A stretch of 11,936 nucleotides of DNA from CAYFJO01 sp964343305 (GCA_964343305.1 CAYFJO010000337.1:1-11936); one strand, 5' to 3'. Positions 1 through 6,994 are shown, counted from the first letter of the stretch. Notes: generated from the sequence alone by a model not told the origin. Numbers and translations: made by a program.

Positions 1-6
1 AGTGAC

Positions 7-444
7 ATGTCGGAACTGGCTGCGGCCGGTGCTTTGTTCGCGCGTGTGTCGTGCCGCAAGGCAGGCCAATTGAAAGTGGCTTACATGATTTCAGCCAGTC
101 GCTTACCAACACTCGACGCCGCAAACTTTGTACGTCGCGCCAACGCGTGCTGGCACCATCCCGTGGGCCAACGTTTGGCTCGCGACGCCGATCCCGTGGT
201 GCAAATCACGCGAGAAGATGCCGGCAAATTCTGCCGCTGGCTCAGTGACCGAGAAGGGGAAACCTATCGCTTGCCCGTCGTCGGCGAAAGTGGAACGAAA
301 TCAGTCGCCGGCCTTTACGAGTGGTTTGCGGACGATTCCAATCCGTCACAACTGCGCGGTGATGCCAGCCACTCAGCAACCGCCGCAACGCCCAACCACC
401 TGCTTGGTTTTCGCATCGCGATTGGGGATCCATCGCGATCATAG
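7..444 (+). pseudogene. Remnant of an FGE/SUMF1-type (formylglycine-generating-like) domain protein
   Basis: The open frame of 145 codons contains a recognisable but shortened FGE-sulfatase (SUMF1-type) domain. The stretch PVVQITREDAGKFCRWLSDR (about residues 62-81) followed by EGETYRLP matches the family core, usually PVVxVSWEDAxAFCxWLSxxxGxxYRLPTEAEWEYA. After YRLP the expected TEAEWE, the glycine/tryptophan-rich middle and the calcium-site region are missing. The text then jumps to GLYEWFADD (family GNVWEWCAD), LRGDASHS (family LRGGSW) and LLGFRIAI (family GFRVA), which is the domain end. So both ends of the C-terminal half are present with an internal deletion, and the key Gly-Gly-Ser-Trp is degraded. 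The first ~40 residues match nothing I recognise, and the window edge cuts the upstream context. In the family, FGE converts the sulfatase active-site Cys to formylglycine, although many planctomycete relatives have other roles. I infer a decaying copy rather than an active enzyme. The stop (TAG, 442-444) lies 21 bases from the convergent gene. Confidence 0.5.
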
Positions 445-465
445 ACGCCCGAATCTCTTGCGAAC

Positions 466-789
466 TCACTCCTGGACATACTCAGCAGCCGGCTTGATAT
501 CGTCCGGTTGCTGTTTGGCCACTTTGAGAAACTCGTCGACACACGGCGGACAACAAAAACGGTACTCTTCTCCATTGATGATCCAAGTGCACTTGGGGTT
601 CGCCTTGGTCTGTGTGATGGGACAAATGCGATCTCCCGTCCGCGGATTGCGGTCGTGAACTGATTCAAATCCACGAAACTTCTCCGAGGCGGTCTTCGAT
701 CCGTTCGCCTGGATGTCCGAGTCGGTGTACAGCCCGCCGGCGGTCAGATACAGCTCGCGCTCTTTCGCATTGGTTACCTTCGCAGGCAT
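466..789 (-). CDS. Small YHS/TRASH-like cysteine-motif protein, probably metal-binding; N-terminus possibly truncated
   Basis: From the ATG at 789 this is a 107-residue protein. Its C-terminal half carries DRICPIT, then about 20 residues later EYRFCCPPCVDEF, a Cys-x(n)-Cys-Cys-x-x-Cys arrangement typical of YHS/TRASH-type domains thought to bind heavy metals such as copper. The middle (GGLYTDSDIQANG, TASEKFRGFESVHD) resembles a planctomycete family I remember as having a signal peptide or lipoprotein leader ahead of the AKVTNAKEREL segment. Here no hydrophobic leader is present. The frame stays open upstream to a TTG at 870, which adds 27 residues that look neither like a leader nor like family sequence. 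Neither start has a convincing Shine-Dalgarno site, so the start is uncertain. The gene follows the DUF1559 gene on the same strand; with the TTG start the gap is only 6 bases, so they probably share a transcript. The precise function is unknown. Loss of the leader would leave the product cytoplasmic, or the gene may be decaying. Confidence 0.7.
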   Translation of the reverse strand: MPAKVTNAKERELYLTAGGLYTDSDIQANGSKTASEKFRGFESVHDRNPRTGDRICPITQTKANPKCTWIINGEEYRFCCPPCVDEFLKVAKQQPDDIKPAAEYVQE

Positions 790-876
790 CGCGGAAAAAG
801 ACGGGAGCAAATCAACGGAGAGACCTCTCACTTGCAGGTGTCGTAACGGTATTGAAACGCAGTCTAACAACCAACT

Positions 877-1923
877 CTATCTGTAAAACTCATGGTTGCC
901 GATCGTTTGCCCGTCTTGCATATTGCCAAGCCGTTGATACACACCCAGGTTCGTTGGGTCCGAACTGAAATCGGTTTGCTCGTGGAAAAAATGCACGGAT
1001 CCATCGCACATCAGGAACATGGACCCGTGTGGGTGCATGCTGCTGAACCCCGCGGCACCAAAAGCTTCGCAAGAAAGATGATAAGTCTGCGGAGTCGAAT
1101 TCATTCGATAATACGTGGTGCCCACAACCATCTGGCCACCAGTAAAATGACATTGGTCCCACCAATCGACGCCCGTCCAAACAGCAGCGTAGTTCTCCCA
1201 ATTGCGTTCACCCGCGGCAAACGTGTAACTAGTCCCGTCCGTGATGTCCGCGAAGCTTGCTGGCTTGTCGTATCCCAGCAAGCCATTGCCGCGTAGTTCC
1301 CTTTCCGTCCAAAAACTGCTAGCAGGGCGCCAAAAAGAACCAAACGAACCAACGTAGTTGGATATTGAAGTCGAGATACCGGATAGTCTGGAAGGCGGCG
1401 GCACGGTGTGCCAAGACCCGGCACCCGTCCATGGTGCGGGGGCAAATCCCGAAAACTCACGAAAACGATGACACACTTCGTTGCGCTGGTCGGATGGACA
1501 GATAAATCCCGTTACGGGACTCTGAAAACGGATCTGATGGTTCGGGTTTTCCAACACAAGCTGTAAAGAATTTCGCTCAGGGTCAACCGCGTCATACAAT
1601 CCCGCATTTTCCATAAACGGCAGCAAGTACACTGCCCAACCCCATGCTTTATTGTCTGATGCACTTTTGCTGCTACGCCGGAATCCGGCTGGGAACTCTC
1701 TCTTGATGTCGTGAAACTCGTGCAACGCCAGCCCGATTTGCTTCAGGTTGTTCTTGCAATGGGATCGACGCGCGGATTCACGGCTATACTGGATCGCTGG
1801 CAGCGCCAAGCCCATCAACAGACCGATGATGGCAATGCTGACCAATAATTCAACAAGGCCAAACGCACGACGTTGGAAGTTCGCGAGTTGCATCACTGCG
1901 CCGAATCGATGTAAGGAGAGCAT
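877..1923 (-). CDS. DUF1559 domain protein with prepilin-type N-terminal segment
   Basis: This 348-residue protein is a typical planctomycete DUF1559 (SBP_bac_10) member. Residues 18-56 hold the type IV pilin-like segment: QRRAFGLVELL, a hydrophobic helix through LPAIQ, then SRESARRSHCKNNLKQIGLALHEFHD, the family signature after the helix. The C-terminus has the H-X9-DG motif (His297, Asp307-Gly308) within SSMHPHGSMFLMCDGSVHFF. The body (about 80-290) is the DUF1559 region with ICPSD and ITDGTSYTFAAGER, both common in the family. The residue before the usual cleavage point is Ala20 instead of Gly, while the conserved Glu25 is kept. The product should be membrane-anchored or exported through a pseudopilin-like route, but the role of DUF1559 proteins is not established and genomes carry many copies. 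The start at 1923 is chosen because it lies just downstream of a good promoter; an in-frame ATG at 1893 (M11) would also keep the prepilin segment. The following small cysteine-motif gene is likely co-transcribed. Confidence 0.92.
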   Translation of the reverse strand: MLSLHRFGAVMQLANFQRRAFGLVELLVSIAIIGLLMGLALPAIQYSRESARRSHCKNNLKQIGLALHEFHDIKREFPAGFRRSSKSASDNKAWGWAVYLLPFMENAGLYDAVDPERNSLQLVLENPNHQIRFQSPVTGFICPSDQRNEVCHRFREFSGFAPAPWTGAGSWHTVPPPSRLSGISTSISNYVGSFGSFWRPASSFWTERELRGNGLLGYDKPASFADITDGTSYTFAAGERNWENYAAVWTGVDWWDQCHFTGGQMVVGTTYYRMNSTPQTYHLSCEAFGAAGFSSMHPHGSMFLMCDGSVHFFHEQTDFSSDPTNLGVYQRLGNMQDGQTIGNHEFYR

Positions 1924-1947
1924 CGTTTCACTGGTTCCAAGTCACCT

Positions 1948-1976
1948 ATTCTAATATAAATGATCCGATGTGGCAA
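1948..1976 (-). promoter_or_regulatory. Putative sigma70-type promoter of the DUF1559 gene
   Basis: Reading the - strand, TTGCCA (1976-1971) and TAGAAT (1953-1948) are separated by 17 bases, a close fit to -35 and -10 consensus boxes. The -10 box ends 24 bases before the ATG at 1923, leaving a short leader that contains GGAA as a weak ribosome-binding site. This is motif matching only. Confidence 0.5.
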
Positions 1977-1984
1977 CTTATTTG

Positions 1985-2102
1985 CGGCTTGGGGAAGTGG
2001 CCTAATTCCGCGCAAGACTTCCGAAGTTTTCCGAAACTTCGGAAGTCTGAATGGGCAAACTAGGACACTACCCGGCTTGGGGAAGTATCCAAATTCCCAC
2101 GC
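1985..2102. repeat. Imperfect direct repeat, two copies 88 bases apart
   Basis: Copy 1 begins at 1985 and copy 2 at 2073. Both start with the identical 14-mer CGGCTTGGGGAAGT. They continue with similar bases (GGCCTAATTCC against ATCCAAATTCC) and then diverge within about 35 bases. The hairpin at 2015-2048 lies between them, beginning where copy 1 ends. The second copy runs into the beta-propeller relic. The function is unknown; it could be a regulator binding site or part of a small mobile or repetitive element. Confidence 0.5.
2015..2048. repeat. Perfect inverted repeat: 15-bp arms with a TCCG loop
   Basis: The left arm AGACTTCCGAAGTTT (2015-2029) is the exact reverse complement of the right arm AAACTTCGGAAGTCT (2034-2048). 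The loop is TCCG (2030-2033). Transcribed rightward this gives a UNCG-class tetraloop (UCCG), a class known to be exceptionally stable. No T-tract follows on either strand, so it is not a classic intrinsic terminator. It lies upstream of the DUF1559 promoter (between it and the relic), so it may be a regulator operator, a repetitive palindrome or an RNA-processing hairpin. Confidence 0.8.
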
Positions 2103-2312
2103 CAGATTTCGCTTTGGTCGCGGTGGATTTCTCGATAGACTGGGGTCTTCCACCCACCATTCCTTCCTCGACTGTCCTGCCGTGTACAACAGTATCTTTC
2201 CGTTCTTTTTGTCGGCCAAGATGGCCAACTGCCACTCGCTCAGCATGCACCCGGACGGTCGGCGATTTGCCGTCGTGGCGGCCAACAAGGGAAGCAATGG
2301 CAACGGATCGCT
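2102..2312 (+). pseudogene. Relic of the C-terminus of a WD40/beta-propeller-like protein
   Basis: In one + frame about 70 residues read as a coherent protein fragment: THHSFLDCPAVYN, then KMANCHSLSMHPDGRRFAVV, then AANKGSNGNG. The NCHSxxxHPDGxxxAVxAxNxGSNGNG pattern is one I associate with the last blade of planctomycete WD40-like hypothetical proteins. It normally continues into a basic, tyrosine-rich segment and a short end. Here the similarity stops after GSNGNG. The upstream frame, which crosses the repeat and hairpin, has no matching sequence. No start, no other blades and no plausible ribosome-binding site are present, so I call it the remnant of a largely deleted gene. The family assignment is from memory of the motif and carries real uncertainty. 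Confidence 0.45.
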
Positions 2313-2423
2313 TTCGCGCAGGAGCCGTTGCGAGGGCCGATGGATTAACCGAATTCAAAGCGCAGCAACCGGCAACCCCTCAACGATGATCCCCCTCTAC
2401 CCAAGAAACCTGAGAAACAAAAT

Positions 2424-4199
2424 ATGAAAAGCAAATCGCCCCGCCAGAGAACTGCCTTCCTGATTCTCATCAGTCTACTCGGCAACATAAACACCAACGC
2501 CGCCGAGCCATTCAAGTCGCATCCAGCGATGCGGCCGTTACCAGAATCATCGGATCGGCCACTCGCCAAAGGGCCAGCGTTTCACGTCGATGCCGTGAAA
2601 GGAAGCGACGAGAACGATGGAGCCAAGGAGAAGCCGTGGAAGACAATCACGCATGCACTAAAGCAGATCAGCGCGGGCGATACGCTCTATCTGCGCGGCG
2701 GCACGTATTACGAGCGGGTCTATTGCGCGGTTGCTGGGACGGCCAACAAGCCAATTACGATTCGCGCTTATTCCGACGAGTTGGCGATCATCGACGGTTC
2801 ATTTCGTGAATTCTTCGAGAATCCCGTCGATGCCTGGGAGCCTGTCAAAGGCGGCGCGGCGGGTGAGTTTCGTTCCAAACGGGGTTACAAAAATCTGCGC
2901 AACATTCACGGACGCTTTGGCGATTCAATGGTTGGGTTGCAGGTTTACTATTACATCGAAGACCTGCGCGGCGAGCGATACGTCGGCCCCGGCATCTGGT
3001 ACAACGCGTCCACCGGGCATATCCATGTACGGTTGGCTCATTATGAAACGTCGGGACTGATTCGGGCACGCACGCCGTTGACGCTGAAATACCTGCCGCA
3101 CCGGCTGCACAAACTGGAAAGCTACAAGGGCGAAACCGATCCTCGCAAGTTGCCCATGATCATCGCGCCGTTCAATTCGGTGCCGCTATTTGTCGACGGT
3201 GCGCAACACGTGACGTTTCAAGATCTGGTCATTCGAGGCGGCGGTCACGATGTGGTCGATATCCGGCATGGGCAGACCGTCGAATTTGACAACGTCACTA
3301 TTTACGCGGGGGCGTACGGACTACGGGCGCGCAATACGGGGCCGATGAAACTACACAACTCGGCGATTCGAGGCAGTGTTCCGCCCTGGAGCACACGAGG
3401 CGAAACGTCGCTGCGCGAGTATCCCTGGCGGATCGAAGCCAAGAACTTGACGCGATTGAACACTCATGCGTTGCTCATCCCGGCCGCCGGCGATGAATAC
3501 GCCGTCTATTACTTTCCCTACAACAACCGCTGGGATATTTCCAATTCCGAGTTCACCGACGCCCACGACGGCGTCTATCTGGGGGACATCGACGGACTGA
3601 AGTTTCATCACAACTACGTGCATAACTTTCAGGATGACGGGATTTATCTGTCGAGCTTTCGGAACTTGCATCAACCTCAACATGGCCCCCGCGAGGTTTA
3701 CCAAAACGTCATCACCGGCTGCCTGATGGCGTTTGCTTTCGGTGGCGACGGGCACCTGACCAGCGACGTCCATGTCTATCGCAACATACTGGATGCTTCC
3801 GCCACAGTCGCTGACCACGGAGGCCCGCCGTGGGAAGGCATGCGCTGGTACCACAACACGATTCTCTCCAACCCGCTCAACTTGTTTAGCCTGCGACACA
3901 CGAAGCCGGGGCAGACTTGGCAGGTGTACAACAACCTCGTTCTGCTAGGCAAAGCCACAGCCGGCAAACCGCAAGAAGGAGCTGAATGGGGCGGCAACTT
4001 TGCGGGAGATCCAAACTTTACCAAGCCGGGTGAATTTCGCTTGCCAACCGGAAGCAAGGCCATCGATGCCGGCACGCCAATTTCGACTGATTGGCCTGAT
4101 CCACTGCGCGGTAACGAGAAGGGTAAACCTGACGCTGGTGCGATTCCGTTTGGCAGTGATTCGCTCAAAGTTGGCCGCCACAAACGCTTGTCGTTTTGA
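2424..4199 (+). CDS. Secreted right-handed parallel beta-helix protein (DUF1565-like; possible polysaccharide lyase)
   Basis: The 591-residue product begins with a signal peptide (basic MKSKSPRQR, hydrophobic AFLILISLLG, likely cleavage after NTNAA near residue 27). Residues 51-125 have the DUF1565-type opening FHVDAVKGSDENDGAKEKPW followed by ISAGDTLYLRGGTYYERV, the usual first coil of these solenoids. Residues about 245-510 form the beta-helix, with successive coils such as VTFQDLVIRGGGHDVVDI, WDISNSEFTDAHDGVYLGDI, LKFHHNYVHNFQDDGIYL and VYNNLVLLG. The end (525-577) has DPNFTKPGEFRLPTGSKAID and PDPLRGNEKGKPDAGAIPFG, a common closing module of the superfamily. The fold is shared by polysaccharide lyases, epimerases and some hydrolases, so the reaction cannot be assigned from sequence alone. 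It should act in the periplasm or outside the cell. The hydrolase gene starts 28 bases downstream, so the two are probably co-transcribed. The ATG at 2424 is favoured by the leader, although its ribosome-binding site is weak (GAG at 2412-2414). Confidence 0.88.
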   Translation: MKSKSPRQRTAFLILISLLGNINTNAAEPFKSHPAMRPLPESSDRPLAKGPAFHVDAVKGSDENDGAKEKPWKTITHALKQISAGDTLYLRGGTYYERVYCAVAGTANKPITIRAYSDELAIIDGSFREFFENPVDAWEPVKGGAAGEFRSKRGYKNLRNIHGRFGDSMVGLQVYYYIEDLRGERYVGPGIWYNASTGHIHVRLAHYETSGLIRARTPLTLKYLPHRLHKLESYKGETDPRKLPMIIAPFNSVPLFVDGAQHVTFQDLVIRGGGHDVVDIRHGQTVEFDNVTIYAGAYGLRARNTGPMKLHNSAIRGSVPPWSTRGETSLREYPWRIEAKNLTRLNTHALLIPAAGDEYAVYYFPYNNRWDISNSEFTDAHDGVYLGDIDGLKFHHNYVHNFQDDGIYLSSFRNLHQPQHGPREVYQNVITGCLMAFAFGGDGHLTSDVHVYRNILDASATVADHGGPPWEGMRWYHNTILSNPLNLFSLRHTKPGQTWQVYNNLVLLGKATAGKPQEGAEWGGNFAGDPNFTKPGEFRLPTGSKAIDAGTPISTDWPDPLRGNEKGKPDAGAIPFGSDSLKVGRHKRLSF

Positions 4200-4215
4200 A
4201 CTCAATCGCCTGTTT

Positions 4216-4220
4216 TTGGA
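4216..4220 (+). promoter_or_regulatory. Ribosome-binding site fixing the hydrolase start
   Basis: TTGGA at 4216-4220 lies 7 bases before the ATG at 4228. It supports that start over the longest open frame, which begins at 4000 deep inside the upstream beta-helix gene. A signal peptide follows directly from the ATG at 4228. Confidence 0.5.
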
Positions 4221-4227
4221 TCTGAAA

Positions 4228-6867
4228 ATGTTACGACGATTCTTGCTGATTCTGCTTTGCTCCTTTTTCCTTGGCTCGATCGCAGTCGCTGATGAACGCG
4301 TTGAATTGACCGTTGATTCAAACTTGCACGAAGCGGCCAAGAGCGCGTTGGCGGACCTGACGGGTGCGTTGCGTCAGCAGGAAGTCGAGGTTATTCGCAA
4401 CACGACGGTGGCAAAAGGTAAGAATACCCGGCTCGTGATTGGCATCGCTGGCCAATCGCCATCAGTCGACCAACTGCTCGAACAGAATAAGATCGGCGTG
4501 CCGAGGCAAAGTGAGTCGCTATGCGTGGCCAAAGTTCTGTCCAAGGCTGGTACGACGATCGTAATTGCAGGGCGAGATGATCGCGGGTTGAGCTACGCGC
4601 TGCTAGATGTAGCGCGGGTGATTGAAATGGCGGACGGCAAGGCAGAGTGGCTCGATGCGATTCCGACCGGCGTCGAAGAGCCGTGCTTGCGACACCGCAG
4701 CGTGACCGTTCATTCGGCCAATCGCGATCTTGAAGAAGACTGGTATTACGACGAAGCGTTCTGGCGCGAATACTTCGCCATGTTGGCCCGCGGTCGGTTC
4801 AACAATTTCACACTGACGTTTGCTGACCAGATGAACTATCTCAATCCGGTGTATGCGCACCTGGTCGACGTACCGGGATTCGACGACGTAAAGGCGAGTG
4901 ACGTCACGCCAAATGGAAAACGACGCAACTTGAAAATGCTGCGTCGCATTACCGAGTTGGCCGACGAGCGAGGCGTCGATTTCACGTTTGGTGTTTGGAC
5001 GCAACAACCCGTGGAAAAGTTTGGCGGTGAGATCACCGTGAAGAACATGCCCAAAGGCCGTCGCTTCATGGAATATTGCTCACGTGGGTTGACGGCGGTG
5101 TTGAAAGCATGTCCGTCGATCGACGCAGTGCAGTTTCGCATGAATGCCGAAAGCGGCATCGACGAGGATGAGCAGACGGATTACTACCAATCACAGTTCG
5201 ATGCCATTCGCAACTGCGGTCGACCGATCAAGTTGGAATTGCGCTACAAAGGACTTCGCCAGGAAACAATCGATCAAGCCATTAAGACCGGTTTGGATCT
5301 AAAGGTTTCGACCAAGTTCTGGTGCGAGCATCTTGGTCTTCCGTATCATCCTACGGCAGAAGACACGCACTATCGCGAGAGTCGTTATGGATACGGCGCG
5401 ATGCTCGCCAAGCCGCGTGACTTCCGAGTGACTTATCGGCTCTGGACCGTCGGTTCGCATCGTTTGTTGTTGTGGGCCGATCCCAACTACGCTCGCCGGT
5501 TTGCAGAAAGCTGTCGCCTTGGTGACGGCGAGGGTTTTGAAATCTTCGCCCCGCTGACAAACAAGGGCTACGAGAACAAATCCGGCAAGTGGCGGATTTT
5601 CGCCGATCGTTCGTACGAGTCTTATCGTTGGGAGCAGCAGCGGTATTGGTTTTACTATCTCGCGTTCGGACGCATGGGCTACAATCCAAAGTGCAACGCC
5701 AAAGTGTGGCAGCGCGAACTGCAACATCGATTTGGCCGCGCGGCCAATGACATCGAAGATGCGTATCAAAATGCTTCACAAATCTTACCGCTCATCACTG
5801 CCACGCGCATGCCCAGCGCGAGCGAATGGCGCTGGTGGCCCGAAATGGACACTGGCGGTCGGCTTCAAGAGTACATGCACACCGCACCTGGCGACACCGC
5901 TCAGTTCTATGGCATCCGCACCTGGAAGAAGACCGACGATTGGTGGCGAGAAGCGTGGGACGAGTTTCCGCCAGGCTTTGTCGAAGATGTGGCGGACGGG
6001 AAGTTGACCGGAAAGTGGACACCGTCCCAAGTCGTTACTCAGTTGAATGGATTAGCAAAAGCGACGTTGAACGCGTTGAGAAGAGCCGGAGCCAATGTCG
6101 GAAACAAGAGTGACGCCGAGTTTCTAGCCACGCAACTCGATCTAAGTGTTCACGCCTGGCTCGCGCAGTTTCACGCTGAGAAAACGATGGCGGCCATGCA
6201 ATTGGGTTTCTTCCAAACCACGGGCGAAAGCGGCCGACTACCGGTCGCGAGAGATCACATGCAAAACGCCCGATCAGCGTGGCAGCGGATCGTTGCTGCA
6301 ACCGATGGCGTGTACCACAATGACCTCGTCTTTGGCCACACCAAAGGAAGCAAGCGGAGCCGAGGCAGCCACTATCACAGCGGCCACTGGAAGGACCGTT
6401 TGCCAGAAATCGACGCCGACATTGAAGATCTGGATGCGCTGATCAAAAAGCACCATCCGCTTGCCGACCGATACAAACCGTTTCCCGCAGAAAAGCTGTC
6501 TGAATTTCCCCCTAACATCGATCACGAACCCATCGAATCGGTTTCTGTTGGCGAGGACCTGACGATCCGCGCGAAAGTCGCAAGCCGGCGTCCGATCAAA
6601 CTCGTTCGACTACATTTCCGCCCGCTGGACCAAACCGCCGATTGGCAGCACATCAACATGAAAACTCTGAAAGGCGACCAGTACGAGGCCATCGTTTCGT
6701 TCGACAAGGTAAAACCGCGCTGGGATTTCATGTACTACATTGAGGCTCTCGATGATCGTGCTGGAACGCTCTGGCCGTCATGGCAAGAGCAACAGCCGTA
6801 CGTTGTCGTCAAGGTAAATCCGGCGGCCAGAAACCGGTCTACCCCGGCCCGTCGCATAAATCCATGA
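4228..6867 (+). CDS. Exported glycoside-hydrolase-like protein with GH67/GH20-type N-terminal domain (alpha-glucuronidase-like)
   Basis: The product is 879 residues from the ATG at 4228. Residues 1-21 (MLRRFLLILLCSFFLGSIAVA) are a signal peptide. Residues 24-135 look like the small alpha/beta domain that precedes the catalytic barrel in GH67 alpha-glucuronidases and GH20 enzymes: ELTVDSNLHEAAKSALADL early, later TTIVIAGRDDRGLSYALLDV, where the enzyme-family text usually reads xGRDxRGxxYALxxL. Residues about 155-480 fit a TIM-barrel hydrolase: FWREYFAMLARGRFNNFTL, ELADERGVDFTFGVW, then VQFRMNAESG with Glu308 as a candidate catalytic acid, KLELRYKG, and aromatic-rich YRWEQQRYWFYYLAFGRMGY. Residues about 500-745 are helical. 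Residues about 765-863 form a beta-sandwich-like end (VGEDLTIRAKV, KLVRLHFRPL, FMYYIEALDD). The tail NPAARNRSTPARRINP looks non-native and coincides with the acetylesterase relic in another frame, so the original end was probably near PYVVVKV. Substrate is unknown; a uronic-acid-containing glycan is inferred from the N-terminal domain. It is likely co-transcribed with the beta-helix gene. Confidence 0.8.
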   Translation: MLRRFLLILLCSFFLGSIAVADERVELTVDSNLHEAAKSALADLTGALRQQEVEVIRNTTVAKGKNTRLVIGIAGQSPSVDQLLEQNKIGVPRQSESLCVAKVLSKAGTTIVIAGRDDRGLSYALLDVARVIEMADGKAEWLDAIPTGVEEPCLRHRSVTVHSANRDLEEDWYYDEAFWREYFAMLARGRFNNFTLTFADQMNYLNPVYAHLVDVPGFDDVKASDVTPNGKRRNLKMLRRITELADERGVDFTFGVWTQQPVEKFGGEITVKNMPKGRRFMEYCSRGLTAVLKACPSIDAVQFRMNAESGIDEDEQTDYYQSQFDAIRNCGRPIKLELRYKGLRQETIDQAIKTGLDLKVSTKFWCEHLGLPYHPTAEDTHYRESRYGYGAMLAKPRDFRVTYRLWTVGSHRLLLWADPNYARRFAESCRLGDGEGFEIFAPLTNKGYENKSGKWRIFADRSYESYRWEQQRYWFYYLAFGRMGYNPKCNAKVWQRELQHRFGRAANDIEDAYQNASQILPLITATRMPSASEWRWWPEMDTGGRLQEYMHTAPGDTAQFYGIRTWKKTDDWWREAWDEFPPGFVEDVADGKLTGKWTPSQVVTQLNGLAKATLNALRRAGANVGNKSDAEFLATQLDLSVHAWLAQFHAEKTMAAMQLGFFQTTGESGRLPVARDHMQNARSAWQRIVAATDGVYHNDLVFGHTKGSKRSRGSHYHSGHWKDRLPEIDADIEDLDALIKKHHPLADRYKPFPAEKLSEFPPNIDHEPIESVSVGEDLTIRAKVASRRPIKLVRLHFRPLDQTADWQHINMKTLKGDQYEAIVSFDKVKPRWDFMYYIEALDDRAGTLWPSWQEQQPYVVVKVNPAARNRSTPARRINP

Positions 6868-6994
6868 GCACTAAGGATGGTAAAGTACGATTGTCATTTG
6901 CTCATGCTACGGGGTTGAAAGCTCGCGACGAGAAACCGCCAACGGGGTTTCAGATTGCCGGCGACGGTCTTTCAAGGCGCATCGCTGACAGCTT
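6822..6994 (+). pseudogene. Relic of the C-terminal end of a sialate O-acetylesterase-like protein
   Basis: In the frame +2 relative to the end of the hydrolase gene, the sequence reads QKPVYPGPSHKSMSTKDGKV, then RLSFAHATGLKARDEKPPTG, then FQIAGDG. This matches the end of sialate O-acetylesterase (SIAE/SGNH-type) proteins, usually PVYSGPxYxSMxxxGxKxRxxFxHxGxGLxAxDGxPLxGFxIAG, followed by a beta-rich segment. The catalytic SGNH domain is absent. The match weakens after FQIAGDG, near the stop of the convergent sulfatase gene at 6995. The fragment overlaps the last 46 bases of the hydrolase gene, whose odd C-terminal tail is translated from the same DNA. I infer a deletion that joined the hydrolase gene to the tail of a former acetylesterase gene. 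Such enzymes deacetylate glycans, consistent with the neighbourhood. Confidence 0.55.

Larger units (their letters stand above)
1924..2423. other. 500-base region without an intact gene
   Basis: The stretch separates the divergent DUF1559 and beta-helix genes. From left to right it holds the DUF1559 promoter, an imperfect direct repeat, a perfect hairpin between the two repeat copies, and a relic of a beta-propeller-type protein (listed separately). I see no convincing promoter for the + strand gene starting at 2424. The last ~110 bases (2313-2423) contain nothing I recognise. Confidence 0.6.

Noticed and set aside
128..658. 176-codon + strand frame spanning the FGE relic and the cysteine-motif gene.
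   Set aside because: It is arginine/proline-rich without family motifs and runs antisense through the supported cysteine-motif gene.
4000..4227. 76-codon upstream extension of the hydrolase frame.
   Set aside because: It lies wholly within the end of the beta-helix gene and has no leader character. A signal peptide and ribosome-binding site follow immediately at 4228.
6932..6951. Short hairpin GAAACC/GGTTTC between the convergent hydrolase and sulfatase genes, as a possible bidirectional terminator.
   Set aside because: The arms are only 6 bp, there is no T-tract on either side, and the sequence is explained by the acetylesterase relic.
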